DNA from: Ignavibacteria bacterium
Lineage (GTDB): Bacteria; Bacteroidota; Ignavibacteria; Ignavibacteriales; Ignavibacteriaceae
Assembly (NCBI GenBank): GCA_030693705.1
Contig: JAUYAB010000088.1
Span: 1 to 50,708 of the forward strand
DNA length: 50,708 bases
Reading direction: 5' to 3'
The position numbers and the translations under genes are program-made. How positions within the stretch are numbered: position 1 is the first letter of the stretch; every line of letters starts with the position of its first letter. Below are positions 26,403 to 36,058 of this stretch, piece by piece. Under the pieces are notes generated by a model. It saw only the letters and a program-made list of their open reading frames with translations, was not told the origin of the DNA and searched no databases.

Positions 26403-27418
26403 CTATTTAACCCTTTTAGTTCTTCCTTAATATATTCTAAATTCAAGAGAATTTTTTTTGTTTCTTCGATATTTAATCTTTTAGTATTATGTGAATTGTA
26501 CTCTTCAACCTGGGAAATTTTTTCTTCACCTTCAGAAAAATACTTCTCATAATTAAGATCGCGTGTATCTGCCGGAATTCTATAATAACTCCCCAGATCT
26601 TCCGCCTTCACCATATCTTCTCTCGTTACCAATGTTTCATAAAGTTTTTCACCATGCCGGGTACCAATAATTCTTGTACTGTTATCCGCGTTAAATATCT
26701 GTTTAATAGCTTCCACAAGCGTTTCAATCGTAGCTGCCGGGGATTTTTGAACAAAAATATCCCCCTGTTTCCCGTTTTCAAAAGCATACAAAACTAAATC
26801 TACAGCTTCATTGAGCGACATCATAAAACGTGTCATATTAGGATCGGTAATGGTAATAGGTTTTCCATTTTTAACTTGCTCTACAAATAACGGAATAACA
26901 GAACCGCGCGAAGCCATTACGTTCCCGTATCTTGTACCACATAAAACAGAGCCGCTGCCGTTAATATTTCTCGACATTGCGATCATTACTTTTTCCATTA
27001 ACGCTTTGGACATCCCCATAGCGTTAATTGGATAAACAGCTTTATCAGTACTTAATATAACAACACGTTTTACTTTGTGGAGTATTGCGGCTTCTAAAAC
27101 ATTTTCAGCGCCAAGAATATTTGTTTTCACAGCTTGAATAGGGAAAAATTCACACGATGGAACTTGTTTTAAAGCCGCCGCGTGAAAGATATAATCAACT
27201 CCTCTAACTGCTTCTTCAACCGATCTGTAATCCCGCGCATCTCCAATGTAAAACTTAACTTTAGGATTATTTAACTTTTTACGCATATCATCCTGTTTTT
27301 TCTCATCGCGCGAAAAAATTCGGATTTCTTGAAATTCATCTGAATTTAAAAATCGTTGTAAAACTGCGTTCCCAAAGGAACCGGTTCCGCCTGTAATTAA
27401 TAAGGTTTTATTTTGCAT
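26399..27418 (-). CDS. fnlA: UDP-GlcNAc 4,6-dehydratase/5-epimerase, FnlA/WbjB/CapE-like
   Basis: 339 residues. LITGGTGSFGNAVLQRFL, HAAALKQVPSCEFFP and LSTDKAVYPINAMGMSKALM are the FnlA/CapE signature. In this branch the catalytic residue is Met in MSKALMEKV rather than the Tyr of ordinary SDRs. It converts UDP-GlcNAc to UDP-4-keto-6-deoxy-L-HexNAc isomers and opens the three-gene L-sugar pathway. It follows wzy by 12 bases. Confidence 0.9.
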   Translation of the reverse strand: MQNKTLLITGGTGSFGNAVLQRFLNSDEFQEIRIFSRDEKKQDDMRKKLNNPKVKFYIGDARDYRSVEEAVRGVDYIFHAAALKQVPSCEFFPIQAVKTNILGAENVLEAAILHKVKRVVILSTDKAVYPINAMGMSKALMEKVMIAMSRNINGSGSVLCGTRYGNVMASRGSVIPLFVEQVKNGKPITITDPNMTRFMMSLNEAVDLVLYAFENGKQGDIFVQKSPAATIETLVEAIKQIFNADNSTRIIGTRHGEKLYETLVTREDMVKAEDLGSYYRIPADTRDLNYEKYFSEGEEKISQVEEYNSHNTKRLNIEETKKILLNLEYIKEELKGLNR

Positions 27419-27430
27419 ATAATATATCTT

Positions 27431-28900
27431 TTAAGTTTGTTCGTTTAATTTGCCATAATTTACTAAGATGCCTACTAAGGCAATAAAAGTAATAAATACA
27501 ACAGTTGTAATTGAAAGTGAATATAAAAATGCTAATAAGAGAGTAAATAGGAGAAATATTTTCACCATCGCTTTTCTTACTACATCGATTTTGTTGTTTA
27601 TTTTTATATTAACATTAAATTTATACCATGAGTAAAAGGTTAATAAAAGTAGGAGAAACCCTATTATCCCGCTTTGCGCAAAATTTGTTATTAATCCGGA
27701 GCGGGACCTTGTACTATTATCTAACCGCATAATTGGATTATCCATATTTTCAATTTGACTCATTTTCCCGTTAAAATGATATCCATCCAATCCGTATCCC
27801 CATATTAAATTTAAATAATCTTCCTCCAGAAAATCAGTATAAATATACTGAAAACCTCGTATTTTCCCCCAATATGAAATGTTATCAAATACTATATTAC
27901 CTGATGTTTGCATTATTTCAACCACTTTTGCGGCACCGGCACCGCGTTCAGAGGTATCAAATGATTTATAATACTTATCCCATACCGCGTATAAAGTCAA
28001 TATGATCAGGCTCGTCATTACAAAGATAAGAGTTAGCTTACGCATATTTAATTTAAAAAAGGAAGAATTACGGCTTAAATAATATAAAAGATAAATGAAC
28101 ATTAAAACTGTTACCGCTAAAACGGTTTTAGAATCTACAACTGTATATTGAAGTAATACGATCAAAGCAATTACAATATATTTGATTTTTTTTGTAACCG
28201 CCCATACTAAAAACAAGAATACAGCAATGAGTGATTGAAACCATGAACAAACAAAAGAATTAAAAAATGTCCCCATTGCCGCATCATCAGCGCCAAGTGT
28301 TTCTTCAAATACTCCGCCGCGCCCATCTTGAAACAATCTCGTAGTACTTATTACGTTGAAAACTTGTAAAACGGAGACTATGGTTTGCATTATAGAAACG
28401 GCAATTATGAGGTTTAATAAATTTTTATATTGTGTTGCTGTTATTTTTTTGTTGAGAAGTAATAAATAAATAAATAAGTATGAACTAAATGTGATCAAAA
28501 TAAACGGCATTTGAGAATGATATAGTAGACCCAACAATGATATAAAAAGGAACCACAACCAGGTTTTAATATATTTTATATTTTTTAATGATTCAGGAAT
28601 ATTTAACAGCGAAAATATAAAAATAACCAATAATAAAAAGGAAGGTTTCGCTATGTAAGTAGAAATGATATCAACTTTAATTAGAGATTGACTTAAGTAG
28701 AAACCATAAGAAAAAAACCAAATAAACCAAAACACCACTGCTTTAAATATATTTCGGCTAACGGCATAACCTAAAATTATTGCGGACATTATAACAGCAA
28801 AAACATCATTTAATAACCAACCACCTACCAAAACAACAGTAAATAAAAGAAAGTATAGCAGTAAGAGTTTAATATCTAAAAAATCTATAGAGTTATTCAT
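27431..28900 (-). CDS. wzy: O-antigen/polysaccharide polymerase, Wzy-like
   Basis: 489 residues with roughly 11-12 hydrophobic segments and a long periplasmic-type loop (about residues 320-400) holding DNPIMRLDNSTRSRSGLITN just before a further membrane pair. This is the architecture of Wzy and O-antigen ligase proteins. It would join repeat units on the periplasmic side after Wzx flips them. A ligase (WaaL) is the alternative, and sequence alone seldom decides. The position inside the locus with Wzx and UDP-sugar genes favours Wzy. Confidence 0.78.
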   Translation of the reverse strand: MNNSIDFLDIKLLLLYFLLFTVVLVGGWLLNDVFAVIMSAIILGYAVSRNIFKAVVFWFIWFFSYGFYLSQSLIKVDIISTYIAKPSFLLLVIFIFSLLNIPESLKNIKYIKTWLWFLFISLLGLLYHSQMPFILITFSSYLFIYLLLLNKKITATQYKNLLNLIIAVSIMQTIVSVLQVFNVISTTRLFQDGRGGVFEETLGADDAAMGTFFNSFVCSWFQSLIAVFLFLVWAVTKKIKYIVIALIVLLQYTVVDSKTVLAVTVLMFIYLLYYLSRNSSFFKLNMRKLTLIFVMTSLIILTLYAVWDKYYKSFDTSERGAGAAKVVEIMQTSGNIVFDNISYWGKIRGFQYIYTDFLEEDYLNLIWGYGLDGYHFNGKMSQIENMDNPIMRLDNSTRSRSGLITNFAQSGIIGFLLLLLTFYSWYKFNVNIKINNKIDVVRKAMVKIFLLFTLLLAFLYSLSITTVVFITFIALVGILVNYGKLNEQT

Positions 28901-28910
28901 AAATTACTTA

Positions 28911-29981
28911 TCACAAATTTTCACCATTTAAACTCTTTGAAGACCTGAGATAATCTTTCCAATTACCGATATCTATCCATGATTTTTCTGAAACCGGGAA
29001 AACACCTATTTTCCCATCCCTTTTCAATAGTTGATTTATTAGATGTGTGATATGATAAAAATCGTTTTGAGGAATTTCGTTTAAAAGATTAGGTTCTAAG
29101 ATGTACATGCCGGAATTAATCTTAAATGTAATGTCCGGTTTTTCCAGAATTTCAACTAACTTTCCATTATTTCCGGTTTCAATTACTCCATATGGAATTG
29201 AGTAATTCTTAAGTGCCGCAACTATTGTAATCTCATTTGAATTTTTTCTATGATATTCAAGTATTTCAGAATAATCTTCATCTATTAATATATCGCAGTT
29301 AGTCACAAAGAATGTTTCTTTAATTTCATTTTTAATTAGATATAAACTGCCGGCTGTACCAAGGGGTTTATCTTCTCTAAAAAACGAGATGTTATAGGGC
29401 AGGTTTTGTTCTTTCAAGTAATATTCAATGAAATCCGCTTTGTAGTTAACTGAAACATAAAAATCATTACAACCGTATAAACTAAATGAAGAAAAAATTT
29501 CTTCAATAATTGTTTTTTCTCTGAGTGGAATAAGAGGTTTGGGAAGCACATTTGTAATAGGCTTTAACCGGCTTCCTTTACCTCCTGCCATTATTACAAC
29601 AGGGAGATTTATTTTATTTTGACTTTTATTAAATTTTGTTTGAAAAATATCTTCCCAAAAGATCACATCGTACAATTCACCAGTCTCGGAAAGAATAGGC
29701 ATAAACTCATTCCTTCTCAAATTCATGTTATTTTTTATTTCATTTATATCGTCTCCTATTTTCGCAACTCTTATCTGAGATCTTAAAATATTTTTTATTC
29801 TAGTATTTAGATCAATATTATTAATTATTGCCCGTTGAATATCGCCAATACTTATAATGCTAAGAAAGCGCTTTTCTTCCATTACAATAAGGAGCTTTCT
29901 ATTAACTTCGTCCATTTTTTTTAATACAAAAAGGATTGAATCAGAACTATCGACAATTACATCTTTAAAACTATTTTTCAT
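28911..29981 (-). CDS. CBS-domain nucleotidyltransferase, PtmE-like
   Basis: 356 residues from the chosen start. An N-terminal pair of CBS motifs (about 1-120) is followed by a sugar nucleotidyltransferase domain: VVIMAGGKGSRLKPITNVLPKPLIPL, FVTNCDILID, SIPYGVIETG and SWIDIGNW. The arrangement matches Campylobacter PtmE, which makes GDP-glucosamine for legionaminic acid. That fits a LegB-type dehydratase at 36,059, which in Campylobacter uses the GDP-linked sugar. Related CBS-NTases make other NDP sugars, so GDP is not certain. The long frame runs upstream to 30,128 inside the acyltransferase gene. The ATG at 29,981 overlaps that gene by only 11 bases and starts just before the CBS domain. 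Confidence 0.77.
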   Translation of the reverse strand: MKNSFKDVIVDSSDSILFVLKKMDEVNRKLLIVMEEKRFLSIISIGDIQRAIINNIDLNTRIKNILRSQIRVAKIGDDINEIKNNMNLRRNEFMPILSETGELYDVIFWEDIFQTKFNKSQNKINLPVVIMAGGKGSRLKPITNVLPKPLIPLREKTIIEEIFSSFSLYGCNDFYVSVNYKADFIEYYLKEQNLPYNISFFREDKPLGTAGSLYLIKNEIKETFFVTNCDILIDEDYSEILEYHRKNSNEITIVAALKNYSIPYGVIETGNNGKLVEILEKPDITFKINSGMYILEPNLLNEIPQNDFYHITHLINQLLKRDGKIGVFPVSEKSWIDIGNWKDYLRSSKSLNGENL

Positions 29982-30885
29982 TTTTTTTTGCGGGATTTCC
30001 AAACCAGGTTTCATTCTCAGGAATATCTTTAGTAACAACAGAGCCCATACCAATAACTGAATTTTTACCAATTCTTGTTTGTTCCCGGACAATAACTTTT
30101 GAAAAAATGGTTGCATTTTCTTCCACAACGACGGAACCAGCTAACATTGTATTTCCAGTTATCCAAACATTTTTACCAAGTACACAATTGTGCGCAATAA
30201 AGCACAATCCGTTCATTTTGGTTCCATCTCCAATTATAGTATCCGACAAAGCACCTCTCGCTATTTGACTATTTGCGCCGATCTCAACGTTATTACCAAT
30301 GACCACCCCTCCGAGATGCGAAAATTTAATCAAGGTTCCATCTTTTTTACGTTCGCAACCCAAACCATCTGTACCGATGACAACTCCTGCTTGAATAATG
30401 ACCTGAGAACCTATTTTTACATTATCATATATAGTTACATTAGGATAGATTATTGTATCATCTCCAATAACACACTCTCCAATAACGCAACCAGCCCCAA
30501 TATACGCCGAGGCAGAAATAACCGCACCTGGATGAATAAAAGCAGAGGGATGAATCCCCGGAGAAAGTTTTTGAATAAAAAAACGATCCGCTATCATCGC
30601 TATTGACATTTTGGGGTTTTGTACATGAATTAACACTTTATGATTCTTTTTAAGAGTCTCAGTATAACTTACTGTCGGATCACAAATAATTGCAGGAGCT
30701 TTAGTTTGTTCCGCAATTTCTTGCTTGTTCCGTTTTAGTGATCCGATCCAATCTAATGAGTATGCATCCACATATTCTGCTGGCTTTAAGGACATCACAA
30801 ATACATTTTCGATTTCTCCGAAAACATGTATTACTTCAACACCGAGGAAATCAATTATTTCTTTTATTGCAATTTGCTTATTCAT
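29971..30885 (-). CDS. LpxD-like hexapeptide-repeat acyltransferase
   Basis: 304 residues from the chosen start. An N-terminal uridine-binding-like domain (1-95) is followed by many hexapeptide turns. The stretch FSHLGGVVIGNNVEIGANSQ, then IARGALSDTIIGDGTKMN and FIAHNCVLGKN, is very like LpxD, including its catalytic His. LpxD acylates UDP-3-O-acyl-glucosamine in lipid A synthesis. Paralogues in O-antigen loci N-acylate amino sugars such as 4-amino-4,6-dideoxy sugars. The locus setting and the LegB/aminotransferase pair favour the latter. The ATG at 30,885 (MNKQIAIKEI) avoids overlap with the GT4 gene ending at 30,899. Confidence 0.75.
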   Translation of the reverse strand: MNKQIAIKEIIDFLGVEVIHVFGEIENVFVMSLKPAEYVDAYSLDWIGSLKRNKQEIAEQTKAPAIICDPTVSYTETLKKNHKVLIHVQNPKMSIAMIADRFFIQKLSPGIHPSAFIHPGAVISASAYIGAGCVIGECVIGDDTIIYPNVTIYDNVKIGSQVIIQAGVVIGTDGLGCERKKDGTLIKFSHLGGVVIGNNVEIGANSQIARGALSDTIIGDGTKMNGLCFIAHNCVLGKNVWITGNTMLAGSVVVEENATIFSKVIVREQTRIGKNSVIGMGSVVTKDIPENETWFGNPAKKNEK

Positions 30886-30898
30886 TCTTTGGTACAAT

Positions 30899-32203
30899 TT
30901 AATATATTGGGAATTCACTAATGTTAAAAAGCTGTTCTTCTGGTATAGGTGTGTTGTTATTATAATGTTCAACTACAGCTCTATAATTTGATACTAATCG
31001 TTTGGCAGAATTTGTATTATCAAATTCTTTTTCTACAAATGACCTGGCATTCTTACTTAGTTGTTTTGCAAGTGTTGGTGAATTTAAAAGCTTTAACATT
31101 TGCTTTGCTAACATTTCTATATCACCAATATTTGCAAGTAAAACAGACTCCCCATTTTTATTTAAATATGGGGTGCCTGAAGTCTTATAAGTTACTAGCG
31201 GTAAGCCAAGAAAAATCGCTTCTATAACCGAGCTTGCTATAACGTCTAATTTTAAAGGTAATACAGCAAAATGTGACTGAACGATATGCTGATGCATATC
31301 TGAATGTACAGGAAAATAATCAGTAAAAACTATATTATTAGACAGATCTAATTCATTAATTTTGTTTAATAAAAAGTTCATGTATGATTCTGGACACTTG
31401 CCAACAATATTTAGTGTAACATTTGATTTTTCATTTTTCACTATTGCAAGAGCTTCTATTAGATCTTCGATCCCTTTCTTTTTTACAATTCCACCAAAGA
31501 AAACAAAATCGTAGATTTTTAACACCTGTTTTACCTGTTGCGGCTTTTCCATAGGAAAGAACATTTTGAAAATTATTGCGTTGGGGTTATTATTCAATAA
31601 CAAGTCTCTATGCATTCTTCCATGACAGCCGAAATATTTTTCTTTTTTATGAATGCTCATTTCAACATCCCAAAATAGTTTTATACAGCTATCACTATAT
31701 TTTTTCCTATCCGGGTTAGTATATACTGTTTGAGCCGATACATATACAGGAGTATTTTTAATATCAAGCGTAGTGATTGAGTAATAAGGATTTTCAGTGC
31801 CAATAAGGTTTACAATATCAGGCTTTATTCCGTTTATAAATTTTTTAACAAAATATCTATTTAGTAAAAATTTTGTTTTAATTCCCAAATAAAATTTATT
31901 TGGAACACTAGTATGGCGTACTTTAAAAAAATGATAAAATATGCCTCTCATTTCAAATTCAGATGTAAACTGTTTAAGACCTTTGATGGGAGCAACAACA
32001 TGAAGTTCAATATCTTTAAAGTTTTCAAATTCTCTAATTAAATTTGTTATCCAGGGAGCAAAATCAAAGTATTGATTCTGTGTTTTCCTACCTAAAAGTG
32101 ACTTAATTCTGTTTTTAAGTTTCATTTGAGAAAGTGGGAGTCTTGCCCGAACATCATTATTTGAAAAATGACAAATCCAAACTACTTTTAATTTTTTTTC
32201 CAC
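30899..32203 (-). CDS. GT4-family glycosyltransferase
   Basis: 434 residues, GT-B type. KVVWICHFSNNDVRARL opens the acceptor domain. The donor domain has YDFVFFGGIVKKKGIEDLIEAL, then NIVFTDYFPVHSDMHQHI and AVLPLKLDVIASSVIEAIFLG, in which the Glu residues bind the donor nucleotide. It is the second GT4 in the locus. One or two more transferases than are seen here would normally be needed for a repeat unit using so many sugars. Confidence 0.83.
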   Translation of the reverse strand: MEKKLKVVWICHFSNNDVRARLPLSQMKLKNRIKSLLGRKTQNQYFDFAPWITNLIREFENFKDIELHVVAPIKGLKQFTSEFEMRGIFYHFFKVRHTSVPNKFYLGIKTKFLLNRYFVKKFINGIKPDIVNLIGTENPYYSITTLDIKNTPVYVSAQTVYTNPDRKKYSDSCIKLFWDVEMSIHKKEKYFGCHGRMHRDLLLNNNPNAIIFKMFFPMEKPQQVKQVLKIYDFVFFGGIVKKKGIEDLIEALAIVKNEKSNVTLNIVGKCPESYMNFLLNKINELDLSNNIVFTDYFPVHSDMHQHIVQSHFAVLPLKLDVIASSVIEAIFLGLPLVTYKTSGTPYLNKNGESVLLANIGDIEMLAKQMLKLLNSPTLAKQLSKNARSFVEKEFDNTNSAKRLVSNYRAVVEHYNNNTPIPEEQLFNISEFPIY

Positions 32204-32260
32204 GAGTATAGTTTTCTTTTTAAAGTTAAGTTCTATTGAAAATGATCAACAAGCATGTGT

Positions 32261-33544
32261 TTAAATACTCTCGATAATCGGCTTTTTATTTTTTAATATG
32301 AAATAAATAAATAACACTCCAAGAACAGCCATTAGCAGTAAAGAAACAACTTGTCCCCAGGCAGCACCATAAAATCCAAATTTTGCGATAAGAAATTTAT
32401 ATAAAAAGAAACAAATTATTGCACCAACAATTCTTAGCCCAAGTTCAGATTTAGTATATCCAAAACCGATAATCACTGTTATTACACTATAAAATAAAAC
32501 AAATGAAATGTTTTGGAGTGCTAAGATACGAGCAAAATCTGCCGCATCGGTATAACGACCGGCTGTTAGAATATAAGTTATAGGTTTTGCAAACAATACA
32601 AAGATTAACACTGGTAATGCATTGATAAAAACAATTCCAAAAATAATTTTTGCTAATTTTTTTATTTTATTTTCAGCAATTGCCTTATAAATATCAGGTT
32701 CAAAGGTTTGTAAGATGGCTTTATAGAACATTGCCAAAGCAGCGCTGAGAGATAATCCAATATTATAAAGTGCAAATGATTGTGTATCATCCAATTTTTC
32801 AAGAAATACTCTGTCTATCCCCGAGAAAAAATACCATAACATTGCTGAAAAGGCAAGTGGCCAACTAAATTTGAGCGCATCTTTGAATATCTTAAAGTTA
32901 AATTCAATTTTAGTAAGCATTTTCTTAAAACAATATATCCCAAAAATAAAGGCAACAAGTAAATTAGCCCCCATACTTCCTGTAGCTCCAAATTTTAGAA
33001 CTACTACGAATAAAACAGCTGAGGTTACCCAAAATAGTGAACTAAATATTGTAAGTTTTGCAAACTTTTTCGCTTCTCTTTTTATCCTATAGTGTATTTG
33101 AAGAAGAATTAAGAAATTATTAAATACAATTTGAAATATTGTAAAAAAAGCAAAAGGCCAAAAAGGGAAACTAACATTAGCAATTCTATAGTATGTAAAA
33201 AATCCAACTAAAGTAATAATAGAAGTAACTGCGCCGATACCTAATAAAGATATTGTAATAGTATTTAAAACACTTTCTCTTTTCTCGTCCGGTATCAAAT
33301 AATAATTTCGCAAATAATAAGAACTTATTGATAAACTAAGCATTGGTAAAAATAAAATGCTGAATGAAGTGAAATATCCGACAATGGCATAGTCATCATA
33401 AGAAAGATTCTTAGCCAACAGTGGATTTATCATTATCTTAATTAATGCCGAAAAAAAAGATGCAAAAAAGTATAAAGAAGCGGTTTGGAAGTAAAGATTG
33501 TAACGAGTAAAATAACTTCTAATACTAGACCTGATTTCGAACAT
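32261..33544 (-). CDS. wzx: Oligosaccharide flippase, Wzx-like
   Basis: 427 residues with about 12 hydrophobic helices. The start SLYFFASFFSALIKIMINPLLAKNLSYDDYA is the usual MATE/MOP-fold Wzx opening, where the helix is followed by a loop naming the first cytoplasmic turn. It moves the undecaprenyl-diphosphate-linked repeat across the inner membrane for Wzy. A 9-bp hairpin lies 29 bases upstream of its ATG, inside a 150-base gap after the PIG-L gene, which makes a separate control point likely. Confidence 0.85.
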   Translation of the reverse strand: MFEIRSSIRSYFTRYNLYFQTASLYFFASFFSALIKIMINPLLAKNLSYDDYAIVGYFTSFSILFLPMLSLSISSYYLRNYYLIPDEKRESVLNTITISLLGIGAVTSIITLVGFFTYYRIANVSFPFWPFAFFTIFQIVFNNFLILLQIHYRIKREAKKFAKLTIFSSLFWVTSAVLFVVVLKFGATGSMGANLLVAFIFGIYCFKKMLTKIEFNFKIFKDALKFSWPLAFSAMLWYFFSGIDRVFLEKLDDTQSFALYNIGLSLSAALAMFYKAILQTFEPDIYKAIAENKIKKLAKIIFGIVFINALPVLIFVLFAKPITYILTAGRYTDAADFARILALQNISFVLFYSVITVIIGFGYTKSELGLRIVGAIICFFLYKFLIAKFGFYGAAWGQVVSLLLMAVLGVLFIYFILKNKKPIIESI

Positions 33545-33572
33545 CAGTTCTCAAACACAAAAATTGACGTTT

Positions 33573-33595
33573 CAGAATTGGTAATTCCAATTCTG
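33573..33595. promoter_or_regulatory. 9-bp perfect hairpin upstream of wzx
   Basis: CAGAATTGG and CCAATTCTG flank a 5-base loop. On the wzx strand the hairpin ends 29 bases before the start codon and is not followed by a T run, so it looks less like a terminator than an mRNA-stabilising or leader hairpin, or an operator. Confidence 0.4.
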
Positions 33596-33695
33596 TTCCA
33601 ACGATTTGCTGTCATTGTTGAATGGCACTGTGTTGTTTTTTGCAGAAAAATTTTTTTACTGTTTAGTAGAATAACGAGAGGCCGAAAAATGATTT

Positions 33696-34319
33696 TCATA
33701 AAAGATATTTTTTAGTAATAAACCCTTCTGCTTTTTCAGTACCAATAATTTTTCCATAATATGTATGAGTTGCATGCAAGAATTCCTCCCAGTTTTGAGC
33801 ATTTTTCGCCCAAACGGAGGTAAACATTGATAATGCTTCAATCTTTTTACTATATGTCAGGCTGATATCAACAAAAAAGTTCGGAGTAAAAAAAGAACCC
33901 ATAAAATAATTTATTTGACCATGTAATACTCTTGGAATACGTCTACTAGCAGCAATACCTAACTCATTAACAATGCGATGATCTTTATGCAAATCATCAA
34001 AATACGGCAGGATTAGCGTATCAATCTCCTTGGCTTCAATAATATTAAGAACCTCAACAACAAGACGATCACAATAAGTTAAATTTAATGCAGTCTCGTT
34101 TAGCCACAACAAGTCATAATTTAAGTAATTAGCTGCATTAATATTTTCTTGCTTGGCAAGTTCGGGGTCACGCGCAATTCTTCCATCAGGGAGAGACCAA
34201 GAACCATCTGTAAAAACAACACCGAACACCTGGTGTCCTTCCGAAACCAACTTTAAAATTGTTCCGCCAGCCATTAATTCAATATCATCAGGATGAGCAC
34301 CTAAACACAAAATTTTCAT
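33696..34319 (-). CDS. PIG-L/LmbE-family deacetylase
   Basis: 207 residues. LCLGAHPDDIELMAGGTILKL (AHPDD zinc motif, residues 7-12) and the later DLHKDHRIV give the zinc ligands of the PIG-L fold. The family removes N-acetyl groups from GlcNAc-containing substrates. It overlaps the methyltransferase by four bases, forming a compact set with the aminotransferase and dehydratase upstream. A role in trimming the amino sugar made by that pair is likely, with substrate unknown. Confidence 0.83.
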   Translation of the reverse strand: MKILCLGAHPDDIELMAGGTILKLVSEGHQVFGVVFTDGSWSLPDGRIARDPELAKQENINAANYLNYDLLWLNETALNLTYCDRLVVEVLNIIEAKEIDTLILPYFDDLHKDHRIVNELGIAASRRIPRVLHGQINYFMGSFFTPNFFVDISLTYSKKIEALSMFTSVWAKNAQNWEEFLHATHTYYGKIIGTEKAEGFITKKYLL

Positions 34320-34924
34320 TTTTCAATAACTTTAAAAATTCCGAAAATACGTTCGTTAAATGGTTCACCGGGTAAAAACTTACCAAATTGACCTATGTTC
34401 ACAGTTTGAAATCCGTTTAAAGCCATGAGGTTATGTAATTTTTCACAATTGTAGTGCTCTACAACAGTAGTATCTGGCCTATATGTACTTTCTTTAATTT
34501 TTGACTTAAAAAAATTGTCAAAATCAAGATTTGGTGTAATAATAACTAATTCTGAATCTTTTGACAGAATTAACTTCAGTTTACTCAGCACATCTGCTAT
34601 TTGCTTAATATGAGCAAATGAATGAAAAAAATAAATTTTGTTAAAAGAAGAACCAGATGAGGTGAGCGTATCGAGATCAGTAAAAACTTTATCTTTTAGG
34701 CCATTAGTATAATCGTACACATCAAACCCCAGAACAGATGCATTATATCGCGTTATAAAAAAATCCATAACCGTTCCAATACCACAACCAAAATCTAGTA
34801 TTATTTCAGAGTCACCGATGTTAAGTAGTTTGTCAAGTAGATGAACCTCCTTCCAATACTTTTCAGAAGAATTAAATTCTTTAAGTTTTTCCTTATAGAT
34901 TAAGGGATCAAATTGAATATTCAT
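34316..34924 (-). CDS. Class I SAM-dependent methyltransferase
   Basis: 202 residues. EIILDFGCGIGTVMDFF (motif I) binds SAM, ASVLGFDVYDYT fits motif II, and LVIITPNLDFDNFF a later strand. It would methylate a sugar or sugar-nucleotide. Its start overlaps the aminotransferase stop by 17 bases and its end overlaps the PIG-L start. Target unknown. Confidence 0.8.
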   Translation of the reverse strand: MNIQFDPLIYKEKLKEFNSSEKYWKEVHLLDKLLNIGDSEIILDFGCGIGTVMDFFITRYNASVLGFDVYDYTNGLKDKVFTDLDTLTSSGSSFNKIYFFHSFAHIKQIADVLSKLKLILSKDSELVIITPNLDFDNFFKSKIKESTYRPDTTVVEHYNCEKLHNLMALNGFQTVNIGQFGKFLPGEPFNERIFGIFKVIEK

Positions 34925-36050
34925 AATTAGCTTTAATTAAATTATTAGTTATATATTTAATTTCTTCAGTAGATAATGATGAATACATTGGAAGAGTTAT
35001 CTCATTATCACAAATATACTCGGAAAGAGGGAGTGATGAATAGTAATCTCTGTATATACTAAACCTATGAACCGCAGGGTAATGAATGCTTGTCTGTACA
35101 CCGGCTTCTGCCAATTTCTCACGCACTTTATCTCTTTTCGTAAAAGTTGAATTTTTCAATACAATCGGAAAAATGTAATTAGACGAGAACTCTTTATAAT
35201 CTTCAAACGGTATTATAATATCATCTCTATCCTTTAATAATTCTACATACACTTTCCTAATCGCAGCCCTCTTTTCAAGATCCATTTTTATTTTATCCAA
35301 CTGAACTAACCCAATAGCTGCACGAATATCATCCATACGGTAATTAAAACCTAGTTCCACTACATCATAAGCTGTTGAGTGTCCTCTAGCTCTATCAAAA
35401 GACATCGTAGTCATCCCATGGGATCGTAATAATTTAGCTCGCTCAAAATAAGTTTCGTTGTTAGTAACTAGCATACCTCCTTCACCTGTGCTAATGTTTT
35501 TATTTGAGAAAAAACTAAAACATCCAATATCTCCAATTGTGCCAAGTTTTTTTCCATTATATTCGGATAAAGGTCCATGACAGGCGTCTTCTACAACTTT
35601 AAGCTCATATTTTTTAGCTATTTCCATAATACGAACCATATCACAGGCAAAACCACCATAATGCATTACAACAATAGCTTTTGTTTTTGAAGTTATCTTC
35701 CGCTCAATATCCTCAGGATCAATTGTTAAATCACTATAGCTCTTTATATCAGCAAACACAGGAACAGCATCCAAATAGCGTATCGCATTACAAGTTGCCA
35801 CAAATGTTAATGAGGGACAAATTACTTCATCATGTTCCATAACCCCAACCAGTTTTAGGGCAAGATGCAATGCCACAGTACAATTTGATAATGCCACGGC
35901 ATATTCTGCACCAAGTAAAGCACCAAATTTATTTTCAAATTCAGCAGTTTTGGGTCCAGTTGAAATCCACTTAGACCTAATTGTTTCTAATACAGCAGCT
36001 TCTTCAGCTTCATCAAAATTTAGGTCAAAAAGTGGAATTTTGTAATCCAT
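34908..36050 (-). CDS. DegT/DnrJ/EryC1-family sugar aminotransferase
   Basis: 380 residues. PLP Lys lies in CFSFFSNKNISTGEGGML and the ring Asp in VVEDACHGPLSEY. The NISTGEGGM loop is the form seen in C4-aminotransferases such as VioA and ArnB. It follows a LegB-like 4,6-dehydratase by 8 bases, so it probably aminates C4 of the keto-6-deoxy-HexNAc that enzyme makes, giving a 4-amino-4,6-dideoxy sugar (LegC-like step). Confidence 0.83.
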   Translation of the reverse strand: MDYKIPLFDLNFDEAEEAAVLETIRSKWISTGPKTAEFENKFGALLGAEYAVALSNCTVALHLALKLVGVMEHDEVICPSLTFVATCNAIRYLDAVPVFADIKSYSDLTIDPEDIERKITSKTKAIVVMHYGGFACDMVRIMEIAKKYELKVVEDACHGPLSEYNGKKLGTIGDIGCFSFFSNKNISTGEGGMLVTNNETYFERAKLLRSHGMTTMSFDRARGHSTAYDVVELGFNYRMDDIRAAIGLVQLDKIKMDLEKRAAIRKVYVELLKDRDDIIIPFEDYKEFSSNYIFPIVLKNSTFTKRDKVREKLAEAGVQTSIHYPAVHRFSIYRDYYSSLPLSEYICDNEITLPMYSSLSTEEIKYITNNLIKANYEYSI

Positions 36051-36058
36051 TATTACTC

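Noticed and set aside
30190-30606. A 138-codon plus-strand ORF
   Set aside because: It lies wholly antisense to the LpxD-like gene, whose hexapeptide repeats explain the long open frame.
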